From positions 113,418 through 177,417 of the forward strand of contig NZ_QEWN01000132.1 in the NCBI RefSeq assembly GCF_006124995.1: DNA of 64,000 nt, written 5' to 3'. This document shows positions 45,225 through 54,672 of this stretch, in pieces. Below the pieces are notes generated by a model. That model saw only the letters and a list, made by a program, of their open reading frames with translations, searched no databases and was not told the origin of the DNA. Position numbers and translations under genes: made by a program. This DNA comes from Vibrio sp. Hep-1b-8 (lineage in GTDB: Bacteria > Pseudomonadota > Gammaproteobacteria > Enterobacterales > Vibrionaceae). Numbering within the stretch: position 1 is the stretch's first letter; every line of letters starts with the position of its first letter.

Positions 45225-46016
45225 ATGCGTAAATCACTTTTAGCTCTAGGTGTTGTTGCAGCGGTATCAGCTGTACCAGCTCAAGCAGAATACTTATTCG
45301 GTTTCGGTGGTATGTATGTTGACTACCAAGCATGGAACCACGGTATCGGTAACGATAACGATAACTTCAATGCAGATATCGAAGATCGTAACCAAGCGGT
45401 AATCGGTATTGAAGGTGGTGCCGTATTTGACTGGGGGCAAATCTACGGTTTCTACGACTATGAAGGTGTTGATCGCGCTGGTGACGATCGTGGTGCTTCC
45501 ACTAAAGGCACAATCCACTATAACCTAACTGATTCTGGTATCTCTTTATACGCTCAGGTCTACAACACTGATAAAGACAACGACGGTAATGGTGGTGCCT
45601 TACATGAACAAAACCGTGTAATCGGTCTTGGCTATACAGGTCTTAAAGGTGACGGTTGGGGTTTCACGCCATTTATCGGTATTCACCAAATCAACAGTGG
45701 CAACATCCGTGGTAACAACGGTGGTATGTTCGGTTACGTAGGTTACTACAACACCGACATCGCTGGTCAAAACTTTACCTTCTCAACTTGGAATGAGCTT
45801 GAATTTGCGCGTAACGACGAGTACTCAAATCTGCAAAGCACTGATTTCAACAGCGGTGTTAATGCAGAAAGTTGGGGGCTAAACGGTAGCCTAAACGCAA
45901 TGTGGAACATTAACCAAAATTGGTCAACTGGTGTTCTATACCGCTATACAGTTAACAAACTAGCACGTAAAGATTACCAAGATCTTGTAATCTACCGTGT
46001 ACAGTACAACTTCTAA
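45225..46016 (+). CDS. tsx: Tsx-family nucleoside-specific outer membrane channel
   Basis: A 263-aa outer-membrane beta-barrel of the Tsx/OmpK family, expected to pass nucleosides. The signal peptide is residues 1-22 (V-P-A-Q-A-E). The mature protein shows alternating beta strands, the family start Y-L-F-G-F-G-G-M-Y-V-D-Y-Q-A-W-N-H-G and ends in Tyr-Asn-Phe, the outer-membrane insertion signal. Nucleoside use agrees with nupC and deo genes in the window and the PurR-like box upstream. The N terminus differs from classical OmpK. Confidence 0.85.
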   Translation: MRKSLLALGVVAAVSAVPAQAEYLFGFGGMYVDYQAWNHGIGNDNDNFNADIEDRNQAVIGIEGGAVFDWGQIYGFYDYEGVDRAGDDRGASTKGTIHYNLTDSGISLYAQVYNTDKDNDGNGGALHEQNRVIGLGYTGLKGDGWGFTPFIGIHQINSGNIRGNNGGMFGYVGYYNTDIAGQNFTFSTWNELEFARNDEYSNLQSTDFNSGVNAESWGLNGSLNAMWNINQNWSTGVLYRYTVNKLARKDYQDLVIYRVQYNF

Positions 46017-46033
46017 TTGTTGATGTTTTGACT

Positions 46034-46061
46034 AAAAATGGCACCTTCGGGTGCCATTTTT
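46034..46061 (+). terminator. Terminator after the Tsx-like gene
   Basis: Twelve-bp stem AAAAATGGCACC / GGTGCCATTTTT with a TTCG tetraloop and a T-tail, 18 nt after the stop. Confidence 0.92.
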
Positions 46062-46121
46062 ATTGCTTTCCCCTTCACTGACATTATCCTTGGTGCAAAG
46101 TTATCTACTTGCGAGCATTCA

Positions 46122-47009
46122 GTGAATATTCTCATCTTAGGCCCGGGGGCAATTGGCTCTTTATGGGCAACCAAGTTTGAAGCATCAGGGCACAGTGTTT
46201 CTCTCTGGTCGACCTCTAGCGAACCAAGACTCACGCTTCAACTTGATCAGCAACCGCCGCAAACCTTTTCTAACCGCAGCATCAACAGTGTTGAACAAGC
46301 CGATCTGATTCTTGTTACAGTAAAAGCGTGGCAAGTTGATACCGCACTGCACCCGCTTATGCGACACATAAGCCCAGATGCCATCATAGTGCTAATGCAT
46401 AACGGCATGGGCACAGCTGAAGCCGTGGGGCATAAAATGCCTAACAACCCGTTAGTACTGGCTACAACCACCCACGGGGCGTATAAGCCAAGTAAACAAC
46501 AAGTTTTGCATACTGGCATAGGACAAACGCAGCTCGGTGGTTTTAATTCACTCGGCAACAAATGTTCATTTCTTGAAGAAGTCTTTACTCATGCATTTCC
46601 TGTCGTAGCTTGGAATAACAATATTCACCACGCACTATGGACTAAGCTCGCGATAAATTGTGCGATTAACCCCCTCACGGCCATTAATCAAATCAAAAAT
46701 GGTCAGCTTGCCGCTCAAGATCACCAGCTTGAAATCAATGGACTACTGGATGAAATCTATCCAGTGTTAGCCGCTGAACAGATCCCGCTTTCACGTGAGC
46801 AACTGTCGCAAACAATCAATCACGTCATCGAGGTAACCGCTGCAAATCACTCTTCTATGCAGCAAGATATTTTCCATCGCCGCCCAAGCGAGATAGACTT
46901 TATTACTGGATACTTACTTGAGCGCGCGCAACACCATGGCATCTCGACGCCCAAAAATCACAAACTGTATCAAGCCATCAAAAACATAGAACAAAGTTGG
47001 AATCAATAA
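46122..47009 (+). CDS. panE: 2-dehydropantoate 2-reductase
   Basis: NADPH-dependent ketopantoate reductase of pantothenate synthesis. The GTG at 46122 begins V-N-I-L-I-L-G-P-G-A-I-G-S-L-W, the nucleotide-binding motif placed as in E. coli PanE, and gives 295 aa. The frame upstream of it crosses the tsx terminator and is rejected. It has the active-site Lys region A-L-W-T-K-L-A-I-N-C-A-I-N-P-L-T-A. It overlaps yajL by one base. Confidence 0.93.
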   Translation: MNILILGPGAIGSLWATKFEASGHSVSLWSTSSEPRLTLQLDQQPPQTFSNRSINSVEQADLILVTVKAWQVDTALHPLMRHISPDAIIVLMHNGMGTAEAVGHKMPNNPLVLATTTHGAYKPSKQQVLHTGIGQTQLGGFNSLGNKCSFLEEVFTHAFPVVAWNNNIHHALWTKLAINCAINPLTAINQIKNGQLAAQDHQLEINGLLDEIYPVLAAEQIPLSREQLSQTINHVIEVTAANHSSMQQDIFHRRPSEIDFITGYLLERAQHHGISTPKNHKLYQAIKNIEQSWNQ

Positions 47010-47608
47010 TGACAAAGAAAGTCCTCGTCCCTATCGCACCCGGCACAGAAGAAATGGAAGCCGTTACCATCATCGATACGATGGTCAGGGCTGGCTATGA
47101 AACCATTGTTGCGAGTGCAGATTTCGATGGTCAGTTAACCATGAAAGCATCACGAGGAGTAACGCTGACCGCTGATTGCAAGTTGGTTGATATCGCTGAC
47201 GATGAATTTGATGCGGTGATCCTGCCAGGCGGAGTGCAAGGCGCAGAAACATTCCGTGACAGTACGGTGCTGGTTGAAATTGTTCGACAACAAATGTACG
47301 AAGGCAAGCTCGTCGCTGCGATTTGTGCTGCACCCGCTTTAGTCCTTGCCCACCATGGTCTTTATCCCGACGCACTCATGACTTGCCACCCTAGTTTTGA
47401 AAGCCACATCCCCGCTCAAAACTGGCGTGTAAAGCGCGTGACTTACGATACCAATCATAACCTTTTAACCAGCCAAGGACCGGGGACCGCACTTGAGTTC
47501 GCGATGGAAGTAATCATTAATCTCTCAGGTAAAGCACACGCATGGAGTGTCGCAGAACCAATGGTCACTATGCCTACCTTGCAGTACCACAAACTAGGTG
47601 AAGAGTAA
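47009..47608 (+). CDS. yajL: DJ-1/PfpI family protein YajL
   Basis: Homologue of E. coli YajL/ThiJ (DJ-1 superfamily), implicated in protein repair and oxidative-stress chaperoning. 199 aa starting M-T-K-K-V-L-V-P-I. It contains the nucleophile elbow A-A-I-C-A-A-P-A (Cys near residue 106) and the acidic partner in P-G-T-E-E-M-E. ATG overlaps the panE stop and its own stop overlaps csdA (TAATG both times), so panE-yajL-csdA form a tightly coupled operon. Confidence 0.93.
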   Translation: MTKKVLVPIAPGTEEMEAVTIIDTMVRAGYETIVASADFDGQLTMKASRGVTLTADCKLVDIADDEFDAVILPGGVQGAETFRDSTVLVEIVRQQMYEGKLVAAICAAPALVLAHHGLYPDALMTCHPSFESHIPAQNWRVKRVTYDTNHNLLTSQGPGTALEFAMEVIINLSGKAHAWSVAEPMVTMPTLQYHKLGEE

Positions 47609-48819
47609 TGTTTGATGTCCAGCAAATCGCAGCGCAGTTTCCTGCACTGAAGCAGCAGATCAATCAACAAAGGCTAGTTTATCTAGATAGTGCAGCGACT
47701 ACACAAAAACCTCAATGTGTCATAGACGCCATCTCTCACTATTACAGCCAGCAAAATGCCAACGTTCACCGCGGCAGCCACAGCTTGACCGCTCAAGCCA
47801 CCAGCCAATTTGAGAGTGCTCGTGAAACAGTGGCCCGCTTTATCGGAGCGAACTCAAGTAAAGAGATAATCTGGACACGCGGAGCGACAGAAGCACTAAA
47901 CCTGATCGCACAGACCTATGCCCGAAACATCTTGCAGCCTGATGATGAGATTTTGGTTAGTGAAATGGAACACCACGCTAATATTGTTCCCTGGCAGATT
48001 GTCGCGCAGCAGACTGGTGCTAAAGTAGTTAAGATCCCGATGACAGATCAATGCCAGTTTGATCTTAACGCTTTTGAAACTTTACTATCGGATAAGAGCA
48101 AGATCGTCGCCCTGGCTCATATCACTAATGTCACTGGCACTCGCCAACCGATTGAAGAGGTTATAGCTCGCGCTCATCAAGCTGGATCGGTTGTGGTCGT
48201 TGATGGTGCACAAGGTATTGTTCATGAATCTGTTGATGTTGCACAGTTAGATGCCGACTTCTATGTTTTCTCTGGACATAAGATCTTTGCTCCTGCGGGA
48301 ATTGGTGTGCTTTACGGTAAGCAAGCGATCCTCGAAGCCATGCCTCCATGGCACGGTGGCGGCAAGATGGTAGAGAAAGTTTCTTTTGATGGCACTACCT
48401 TTAGTGAGCTTCCTGGTAAGTTCGAAGCTGGCACACCAAACGTTGCCGGTGCTATTGCGCTATCCACGGCAATTCAGTGGTACCAAGGATTAGATCATCA
48501 ATCACTTGAAGATCACATCCACTCCTTAGTTAACCAAGCCAAGGCTGGATTAGAGCAACTGGATGACGTTCGCATCTTAGGTTTTCAGGCTAACTCATCG
48601 GTGCTGTCATTTATCATTGAAGGCGTTCACCATCAGGATGTTGCTACACTACTCGATCAGCAAGGCATTGCAGTCAGAGCCGGAAATCACTGTGCTCACC
48701 CGCTAATGGACGCTCTGGGTGTAAAAGGCACTATCCGCGCCTCATTTGCCGCCTACAACACAGTTGAAGATGTCGAGAGACTCGTTGCAGCTGTAGCGAA
48801 AGCGGTAGATATGTTGTAG
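47608..48819 (+). CDS. csdA: Cysteine desulfurase (CsdA/SufS type)
   Basis: PLP-dependent class V aminotransferase-fold enzyme releasing sulfur from cysteine. The 403-aa length is normal. Seen: L-D-S-A-A-T-T-Q-K-P near residue 25, W-T-R-G-A-T-E-A-L-N-L, the PLP-Lys site F-S-G-H-K-I-F-A-P-A-G-I-G-V, and the group-II cysteine in V-R-A-G-N-H-C-A-H-P. The last base of the TAG stop begins a tandem heptamer array that is part of a repeat element. Confidence 0.92.
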   Translation: MFDVQQIAAQFPALKQQINQQRLVYLDSAATTQKPQCVIDAISHYYSQQNANVHRGSHSLTAQATSQFESARETVARFIGANSSKEIIWTRGATEALNLIAQTYARNILQPDDEILVSEMEHHANIVPWQIVAQQTGAKVVKIPMTDQCQFDLNAFETLLSDKSKIVALAHITNVTGTRQPIEEVIARAHQAGSVVVVDGAQGIVHESVDVAQLDADFYVFSGHKIFAPAGIGVLYGKQAILEAMPPWHGGGKMVEKVSFDGTTFSELPGKFEAGTPNVAGAIALSTAIQWYQGLDHQSLEDHIHSLVNQAKAGLEQLDDVRILGFQANSSVLSFIIEGVHHQDVATLLDQQGIAVRAGNHCAHPLMDALGVKGTIRASFAAYNTVEDVERLVAAVAKAVDML

Positions 48820-48902
48820 CGAGAAGCGAGAAGCGAGAAGCGAGAAGCGAGAAGCGAGAAGCGAGAAGCGAGAAGCGAGAAGCGAGAAGCGAGAAGCGAG
48901 AA
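48819..48902. repeat. Tandem heptamer array (GCGAGAA)12
   Basis: Twelve perfect consecutive copies of the 7-bp unit GCGAGAA, 84 bp, starting on the final base of the csdA stop codon. The same heptamer occurs once at the start of the related elements at 3168 and 54673. A single array with no spacers, so it is not a CRISPR. Confidence 0.97.
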
Positions 48903-48910
48903 AATCTTGG

Positions 48911-48937
48911 AAGGGTTGACAGTGTGCGTCAACCCTT
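48911..48937. terminator. Terminator hairpin inside element copy B
   Basis: Stem AAGGGTTGAC / GTCAACCCTT, 7-nt loop, then TTCTTTT. The stem is identical to copy A. Confidence 0.85.
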
Positions 48938-49082
48938 TTCTTTTAAATTCATACAATTAAGCTTAAATCTCATCCAGCTTTGCCTGCAACTTTCGACTCG
49001 CTCATCACAAGCTCCTCTCGAAGGGCGCAGCCCGATCTCGACGCGAAGCGTTCTAGATTCTCGCAGGGCGAAGCCCCTCTGT

Positions 49083-50462
49083 TTAAAGCTCATCAAACGC
49101 TTCAATCGCTTCGCTAAGCTTTTTAACCCCATGAATCTGCATTCCAGCAATACCACCTTTAGGCATATTTGCCGCAGGCACTATCGCTCGCTTAAAGCCG
49201 TGTTTAAAGGCTTCGTTAAGTCGCTCTTGACCACTGGGAACAGGGCGAATCTCACCAGCCAATCCAACTTCTCCAAACACCACCACATCCTTAGGCAATG
49301 GTCGATCACGGAAGCTAGAGAGTAGTGCCATCACTAACGCTAAATCGGCACTGGTTTCTGTCACTTTTACCCCGCCGACGACATTGACGAAAACATCTTG
49401 ATCCGCCATCTGTAGACCACCATGCTTGTGCAGCACTGCAAGTAAAAGCGATAAACGATTCTGTTCGAGACCAACAGCAACACGACGTGGATTGGCCAAC
49501 TGTGAATAATCAACCAACGCCTGTATCTCAACAAGAAGTGGGCGTGTTCCTTCCCAAACAACCATCACCGAGCTGCCTGACGTCTCTTCCTCGCCGCGAG
49601 AAAGGAAGATTGCAGATGGATTGCTCACCTCTTTTAAGCCTTGACCCGTCATAGCGAAGACCCCCAGCTCATTCACCGCACCAAAACGGTTTTTATGGCT
49701 GCGTAAAGTACGAAAACGACTGTCTGCCCCGCCATCGAGCAATACGGAGCAGTCAATAATATGTTCCAATACTTTTGGCCCCGCCAACGTACCATCTTTG
49801 GTAACATGACCAACGATAAATACCGCGACATTGTTTTGTTTAGCGTACCGTGTGAGCGCAGTAGCAGACTCTCGTACCTGAGCCACACTACCTGGTGAAG
49901 ATTGAACATCTGATACATGCATAACTTGAATAGAGTCAATCACCATAATTTTGGGCTGCTCTTTTTCAGCGATCTGACAAATTCGGTCAACATTGGTCTC
50001 CGAAAGCATTTTTAGATTATCTTTCGGCAGACCTAACCGAGAAGCGCGCATCGCGACCTGTTGCAGTGACTCTTCACCAGTCACATATAAGGTCGGCATT
50101 TGTGATGCCAAATAGCACATAGTTTGTAGTAGCAGTGTGGATTTACCAGCCCCCGGATTACCACCGATAAGGATCGCAGCCCCAGGAACGACACCGCCAC
50201 CCAGAACTCGGTCGAGTTCTTTAAAGCCGCTCGTAAAGCGAGGGACTTCTTGCAGATCGATCTCTGACAGTGTCTGAACTTTGGTTTCCGTAGTTGAACC
50301 TGCATATCCCGATAGACGTTCGTTACGAGCAACACTTGGAGATGCTGCCAATCGGACTTCGCTGATAGTGTTCCACGCGCCACAGGCGTTGCACTGTCCT
50401 TGCCAACGTGGGAAATCTGCACCGCAGTCATTACATACGTACGCTGTTTTCGCTTTTGCCAT
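49083..50462 (-). CDS. radA: DNA repair protein RadA
   Basis: RecA-related ATPase promoting branch migration in recombination. 459 aa with an N-terminal C4 zinc finger (C-N-D-C-G-A-D-F-P-R-W-x-G-Q-C-x-x-C), Walker A G-G-N-P-G-A-G-K-S-T-L-L-L-Q, the RadA-specific K-N-R-F-G loop, and a C-terminal Lon-protease-like domain without catalytic residues. Divergent from the PilZ gene. Confidence 0.97.
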   Translation of the reverse strand: MAKAKTAYVCNDCGADFPRWQGQCNACGAWNTISEVRLAASPSVARNERLSGYAGSTTETKVQTLSEIDLQEVPRFTSGFKELDRVLGGGVVPGAAILIGGNPGAGKSTLLLQTMCYLASQMPTLYVTGEESLQQVAMRASRLGLPKDNLKMLSETNVDRICQIAEKEQPKIMVIDSIQVMHVSDVQSSPGSVAQVRESATALTRYAKQNNVAVFIVGHVTKDGTLAGPKVLEHIIDCSVLLDGGADSRFRTLRSHKNRFGAVNELGVFAMTGQGLKEVSNPSAIFLSRGEEETSGSSVMVVWEGTRPLLVEIQALVDYSQLANPRRVAVGLEQNRLSLLLAVLHKHGGLQMADQDVFVNVVGGVKVTETSADLALVMALLSSFRDRPLPKDVVVFGEVGLAGEIRPVPSGQERLNEAFKHGFKRAIVPAANMPKGGIAGMQIHGVKKLSEAIEAFDEL

Positions 50463-50614
50463 GTAACCTCAGGTCTTAAATTATGTATTTGTGACATAAA
50501 CTACGACGGAAGTAGCTTATATCATCTTCTCTACTTGATTCGCAGTAACATATCACTAAAGATCTTTATATCAAGGCCGATATGAAATGAGTAAGGGATA
50601 CTCTAACAAAAAAT

Positions 50615-52954
50615 ATGCAGCAGCCAGAAATACTCTCTCTCGCGGAACGTCTAATTCCCGTTTATCACTCAGAAGACTTCGATTATCTTCTCGGTCAAAT
50701 GACAGAGGGGGATCCTCCTTCCGTTAAGATCCTAGTAAAAATGGAGCTTAACCGTGTTATGGCGCCTTGCACTAAACCCATCGATTTACGCGGACGAGTC
50801 AAGGGAGAGTGCCGCGAATACGAACTCGATGGTCTCAAGCACTGGTTAGATGATGTCGCTTTCAACGCCTATCATAAGAACACCCGTAAATTTGGTGGGT
50901 ATACTGAGGGTGTTTGGGAAGCGCTATGTAACACCCATAATAATTTCCGCGTCATGCAAAAGCGTGGCAAGCCCCTAGGCACTGAAGTCAGCATAGAAAC
51001 GAATGGCATCAACGTCGAAGCAATCACGTTAGGCTATGATCTTAAGCGTAAAGAGAACCGCCTAAAACTGTCTTCTCAAATAAAACTCAAGTTGGCCAAT
51101 AGACAAGTGGTCCACGCGGTCACCATCGATCTCTCTCCTTCAGGCGCTAAGTTTAAAGTCCCTTCCGCGTTTGATTACAAACTCGGTGAAGTGATCGATG
51201 TTCGTCTAGTAGAACTGAGTAAAAATGTCGACATTGGTGGTATTGATTCCGTGATCCCATATCGCATTGTTGGAATTGATGAGTCATACGAAAACGATGC
51301 GGTTAAGTTCCTTCGCCTACTAAAGCTTGATACGTCAAACATCATTGAGCAAGTTATCGACTACGTAGTGAAAAGTGACACGCAGAAAGCTCGTCATGAC
51401 AATCAAGACAAGATTATCCGTGCTCGTTCACGAGGTTTCGAGCACACCTATTTAAAACACACTTGCAACTTGCCTGTCTTTTTTAGCGGCAATGAGCTTA
51501 AGCTCGTACTGATGACGGAAAATAATCAACCTATCTGGCAGTACTGGCATGACGAGCGCAATCAACAGACACTAAGCAGCCTTTTTCACGAGCAGCGTAT
51601 GACGCAGTTAACGGCTGAAGGCATGAGAGGCAGTAATAATGTACTTTACTCGTTCACTCATGAACATAAAGATAAAACCCTCTTCTTCTCAATGATGATG
51701 CCGGAAGCGACTCGTGAATTGCGTCAGTTGTTTTGGCATATTGGAGCCAAAAAGGAGAGCTGGAAGGCATTCCGCCTGTCTGTGTTTGAGTTGTCTGAAG
51801 CAGAAAAACAGACACTGGCAAATCACTCCAGTGAGTTGGAAACAGAGTCTTTGACTCACTGCGGTATCTTACAAGAGATCGCCGACGAAAGTAGCCGACA
51901 GGACTACCTGCTAACGGATAAACCTCAGCTCGCAAGCAACGATCTCAATCGTTTTCGACATGCTCGAAACCCTAAAAGCAATCCTGCTTGTGTCTACTTT
52001 GATGCAAAATCTCGACGCAAAGAACCTAGGTATCAGTTCCGTTCCCCTATTACGCTTTCACATCCAAGTGGTGAAAGTATTGATGGCGTCAGTGTCGATA
52101 TTTCCAAGCACGGTATGAACATCGCATTAACACAACCATGCAGCTTAAAAGCGGGGGATACTTGTACGATTAACTTCAAAGAACTTCAGCTTTACGACAA
52201 GAAGCTGCCTTTGGATGTGGTGCCATACACCATTATTCGTGTCAGCCCAGGCGAAAAAACGCTCCAACTTGCTATCATTGAAGATAGCCAGATGATGCGA
52301 ACTATTGCCTTTTTCGGCAAGTTAATCGAACACAACCAAGATAAACTCATCGCTAAAAAAGAGTTGCTCCCAAGTAATGAGCTATTGGAAGGTTTACACA
52401 ACATCCTACTCGATAAGATGGTCAGCACGCCTCTCTACGTAGAGAAGAAAGAGGGAAGTCTCAGACCTAAAGCGATTGGAGTGAACTATCCACTCAAGTC
52501 TTATCTCGCAATCTTAGCGAAACTAGGCGATGAAAAGAGCTTCTCCTTAGCACCAATCTATAAGGGACGGACAAATACGCTGCTAGCACAACCAATGAAG
52601 CGTATCGAGGGTGCAGAGCCTCAATACCACGAACTCTACCTAGCGACAGTCAAGTTCGGCACTCGAATCCAATCTGTCGAATCAAAGCTGAGCAGTGAAT
52701 TTGCCAATATCAAAGAACGCATTATGTTTATCAAAAAGTCACAAGCGATGGGTGAGTTTTATGCCATCCGTATTTGTGGTGCCCCTGTATTTGACCCGAT
52801 AACAGCTTTAGTGCGCAAAGACTTAAACGAGCTGGCTCAAGTCAGCATGCATCAAGCTCGAAGCTTAGAAAAAGAGATGCATAGTATTGTTGGCTACGGT
52901 GAACTTATCGACATCACTGAAGAAGTCTTAATCCGACTGGAGTTAACTCGATAA
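50615..52954 (+). CDS. Large two-PilZ-domain protein (PlzC-like)
   Basis: A 779-aa cytoplasmic protein with two c-di-GMP-binding PilZ domains. The first (residues ~145-215) has R-K-E-N-R and D-L-S-P-S-G. The second (residues ~465-560) has R-R-K-E-P-R and D-I-S-K-H-G. Both keep the R-x3-R and D-x-S-x2-G signatures. Other regions match no domain I recognise. The position between radA and serB is that of V. cholerae VC2344 (PlzC). Its stop is inside the shared terminator. Confidence 0.88.
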   Translation: MQQPEILSLAERLIPVYHSEDFDYLLGQMTEGDPPSVKILVKMELNRVMAPCTKPIDLRGRVKGECREYELDGLKHWLDDVAFNAYHKNTRKFGGYTEGVWEALCNTHNNFRVMQKRGKPLGTEVSIETNGINVEAITLGYDLKRKENRLKLSSQIKLKLANRQVVHAVTIDLSPSGAKFKVPSAFDYKLGEVIDVRLVELSKNVDIGGIDSVIPYRIVGIDESYENDAVKFLRLLKLDTSNIIEQVIDYVVKSDTQKARHDNQDKIIRARSRGFEHTYLKHTCNLPVFFSGNELKLVLMTENNQPIWQYWHDERNQQTLSSLFHEQRMTQLTAEGMRGSNNVLYSFTHEHKDKTLFFSMMMPEATRELRQLFWHIGAKKESWKAFRLSVFELSEAEKQTLANHSSELETESLTHCGILQEIADESSRQDYLLTDKPQLASNDLNRFRHARNPKSNPACVYFDAKSRRKEPRYQFRSPITLSHPSGESIDGVSVDISKHGMNIALTQPCSLKAGDTCTINFKELQLYDKKLPLDVVPYTIIRVSPGEKTLQLAIIEDSQMMRTIAFFGKLIEHNQDKLIAKKELLPSNELLEGLHNILLDKMVSTPLYVEKKEGSLRPKAIGVNYPLKSYLAILAKLGDEKSFSLAPIYKGRTNTLLAQPMKRIEGAEPQYHELYLATVKFGTRIQSVESKLSSEFANIKERIMFIKKSQAMGEFYAIRICGAPVFDPITALVRKDLNELAQVSMHQARSLEKEMHSIVGYGELIDITEEVLIRLELTR

Positions 52955-52978
52955 AAAAGCGAGACAATGTCTCGCTTT
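52954..52978. terminator. Bidirectional terminator, PilZ gene / serB
   Basis: Perfect 11-bp stem AAAAGCGAGAC / GTCTCGCTTTT with a 3-nt loop. It overlaps the last base of the PilZ gene stop and ends 4 nt before the serB stop. Confidence 0.9.
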
Positions 52979-52981
52979 TCT

Positions 52982-53962
52982 TTAAGGTTGAGGCTTAAAG
53001 CTAACCCGTTTCTGCTTAACTAGGATTGCAGATAGAATGCAGATTATGCCGCCCAGCCCAGCGTAACGCACGGCACTTCTTGCTTGCTGCTCTACCTTAG
53101 GTTTAGCGTGATAAGCAACACCCAATCCAGCCGCTTCCATCATCACTAGATCATTAGCGCCATCACCAACCGCAATCGTATTGTGCGCTTCAATATCATA
53201 CTGCTCAGCTAATTCGAGTAGGATGTCAGCCTTCGTCTGTGCAGATACCACGTCACCAACGACCTTACCGGTTAGCTTGCCGTCGACAATCTCTAGTTGA
53301 TTTGACTGTGCATGGTCTAGCTCAAGGCGCTGCTGAAGGTGATCGGAAAAGTAGGTAAAGCCACCGGATGCGATAGCTGTCTTCCAACCATACTGCTTTA
53401 GTGTACCGATCAGTTCAGGCAAATCAGACATTAAAGGGAGTGTTTGGCGTACCTCAGACAATATAGATTCATCTGCGCCCTCAAGTTTGGCAACGCGCTG
53501 ACGCAAGCTCTGCTCAAAATCGAGCTCGCCTTGCATTGCACATTCGGTCACTTCTGCCACTTCCTCGCCAACACCTGCTAGCTTAGCGATCTCATCGATA
53601 CACTCAATCTGAATTGCCGTTGAGTCCATATCGAGTACCACCAAACCCGGCTTAGTCAAATCGGGCATATCATGCAGAGCGGAATAGTCTAATTTCAGAG
53701 CTTGTAAAATTTCCTCATGCTCTGCGGTGAGCTCCCCTGCCATTAATGCAACTTCGTAGTTTCCAACTTTCCATACATCAACAACGGCATTGTTATAGCC
53801 GACGAAGAAATCAATATCATTAAACTGATCTGGGCATAGATAGTCAGCAAAAACGACCCATCCAGCTTTCGCCTTGTCAAATTGCGTTGCTAGTCGGGTT
53901 TCAGGTAAGCGGTTAATTAAAGGGGTATGTTTACGAATAGAGAGAGTCTTCAACGTGTCCAT
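52982..53962 (-). CDS. serB: Phosphoserine phosphatase
   Basis: HAD-family phosphatase completing serine synthesis. M-D-T-L-K-T-L at 53962 gives 326 aa, like other vibrio SerB proteins. The nucleophile motif V-L-D-M-D-S-T-A-I is near residue 117, the second motif A-I-A-S-G-G-F-T near 218, and the metal-binding A-V-G-D-G-A-N-D-L near 270. The N-terminal ~100 residues form the vibrio/enteric ACT-like extension. Divergent from smp. Confidence 0.95.
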   Translation of the reverse strand: MDTLKTLSIRKHTPLINRLPETRLATQFDKAKAGWVVFADYLCPDQFNDIDFFVGYNNAVVDVWKVGNYEVALMAGELTAEHEEILQALKLDYSALHDMPDLTKPGLVVLDMDSTAIQIECIDEIAKLAGVGEEVAEVTECAMQGELDFEQSLRQRVAKLEGADESILSEVRQTLPLMSDLPELIGTLKQYGWKTAIASGGFTYFSDHLQQRLELDHAQSNQLEIVDGKLTGKVVGDVVSAQTKADILLELAEQYDIEAHNTIAVGDGANDLVMMEAAGLGVAYHAKPKVEQQARSAVRYAGLGGIICILSAILVKQKRVSFKPQP

Positions 53963-54066
53963 GTTTGCAATTCCTATAAAATCTCCCATCACGTTAACCT
54001 ATTGCAATTTGGATGCGCAAGTCTCAATATGCTCTAAAGTACAATTAAGCTCGATTTAGGTGAAAA

Positions 54067-54672
54067 ATGGACACCTCCCTATTCTCATTTCGAATGGCCA
54101 TGAAGGTGCTAGGAATTATCTCCTTAATTGCGATGGTGGCGTCTATCGCGATCAACAGCGTCAAAATAACCAAGGGCAATGAACAGATTCAGGCTAATCA
54201 GTTAGAAACGCTAACCAATATTCTGATTTCACAGGCTTCACTTTCCGCTAGCGATATGATCGTTAATCAGGATCAAGAGCGCCTACTGAGACTGACTAAT
54301 CAGCTGGCTAAAGACAATCTGGTTGTTGATGCAACCATTTATGATGCTGAGGGTGTAAAACTGGCAGCCAGTGATCACGCCAAATCCGTTCGAGAAATGC
54401 TCGGCCTTGATACACCTCTACAGACTGCACGTATTGGTAAACAGCAACTGGTAGAACCGGTTTTGCACGATGGTTCTGTTATCGGGTTTGTGCGCATTAC
54501 CTTTGAAACCGGTAAATTAACCGCCTTCTCTGATCACTATTACCGTAAAAGTGACCGCTATATGTACACCATGGTTGGTCTTAGCTTTGTGGCGGGATTG
54601 CTTCTCACACTGATCGTGCGACGTAAGCCGAACAAACGCAAAGGCGAGAATTTGTTGTTGAAGGATATGTAA
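54067..54672 (+). CDS. smp: SMP_2 family membrane protein (YtjB/Smp)
   Basis: A 201-aa protein always found next to serB in enteric bacteria and vibrios. Two membrane helices (residues ~9-30 and ~165-185) bracket a periplasmic segment with a Gln/Asn-rich helix. It ends with a Lys/Arg-rich cytoplasmic tail R-R-K-P-N-K-R-K. Function unknown. The AGGTG Shine-Dalgarno supports the ATG. A repeat element begins right at its stop codon. Confidence 0.9.
   Translation: MDTSLFSFRMAMKVLGIISLIAMVASIAINSVKITKGNEQIQANQLETLTNILISQASLSASDMIVNQDQERLLRLTNQLAKDNLVVDATIYDAEGVKLAASDHAKSVREMLGLDTPLQTARIGKQQLVEPVLHDGSVIGFVRITFETGKLTAFSDHYYRKSDRYMYTMVGLSFVAGLLLTLIVRRKPNKRKGENLLLKDM

Larger units (their letters stand above)
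48819..49082. repeat. Dispersed intergenic element, copy B
   Basis: Fills the gap between convergent csdA and radA from stop to stop. It consists of the expanded heptamer array, a terminator stem (48911-48937), a ~75-bp middle closely matching copy A (AATTAAGCTTAAAT, CTCATCACAA), and hairpin units GGGC-GCA-GCCC, ACGC-GAA-GCGT and GGGC-GAA-GCCC between 49015 and 49078. It is the clearest partner of copy A. Confidence 0.85.

Noticed and set aside
46038..46121. N-terminal extension of PanE
   Set aside because: It is encoded by the tsx terminator hairpin; the GTG at 46122 places the nucleotide-binding motif correctly.
48819..48902. Possible CRISPR-like array
   Set aside because: The 7-bp units are contiguous with no spacers; it is a simple tandem repeat.
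52954..52978. Possible fourth copy of the GCGAGA-containing element
   Set aside because: GCGAGAC occurs only as the arm of a simple bidirectional terminator; the hairpin string and spacer are absent.
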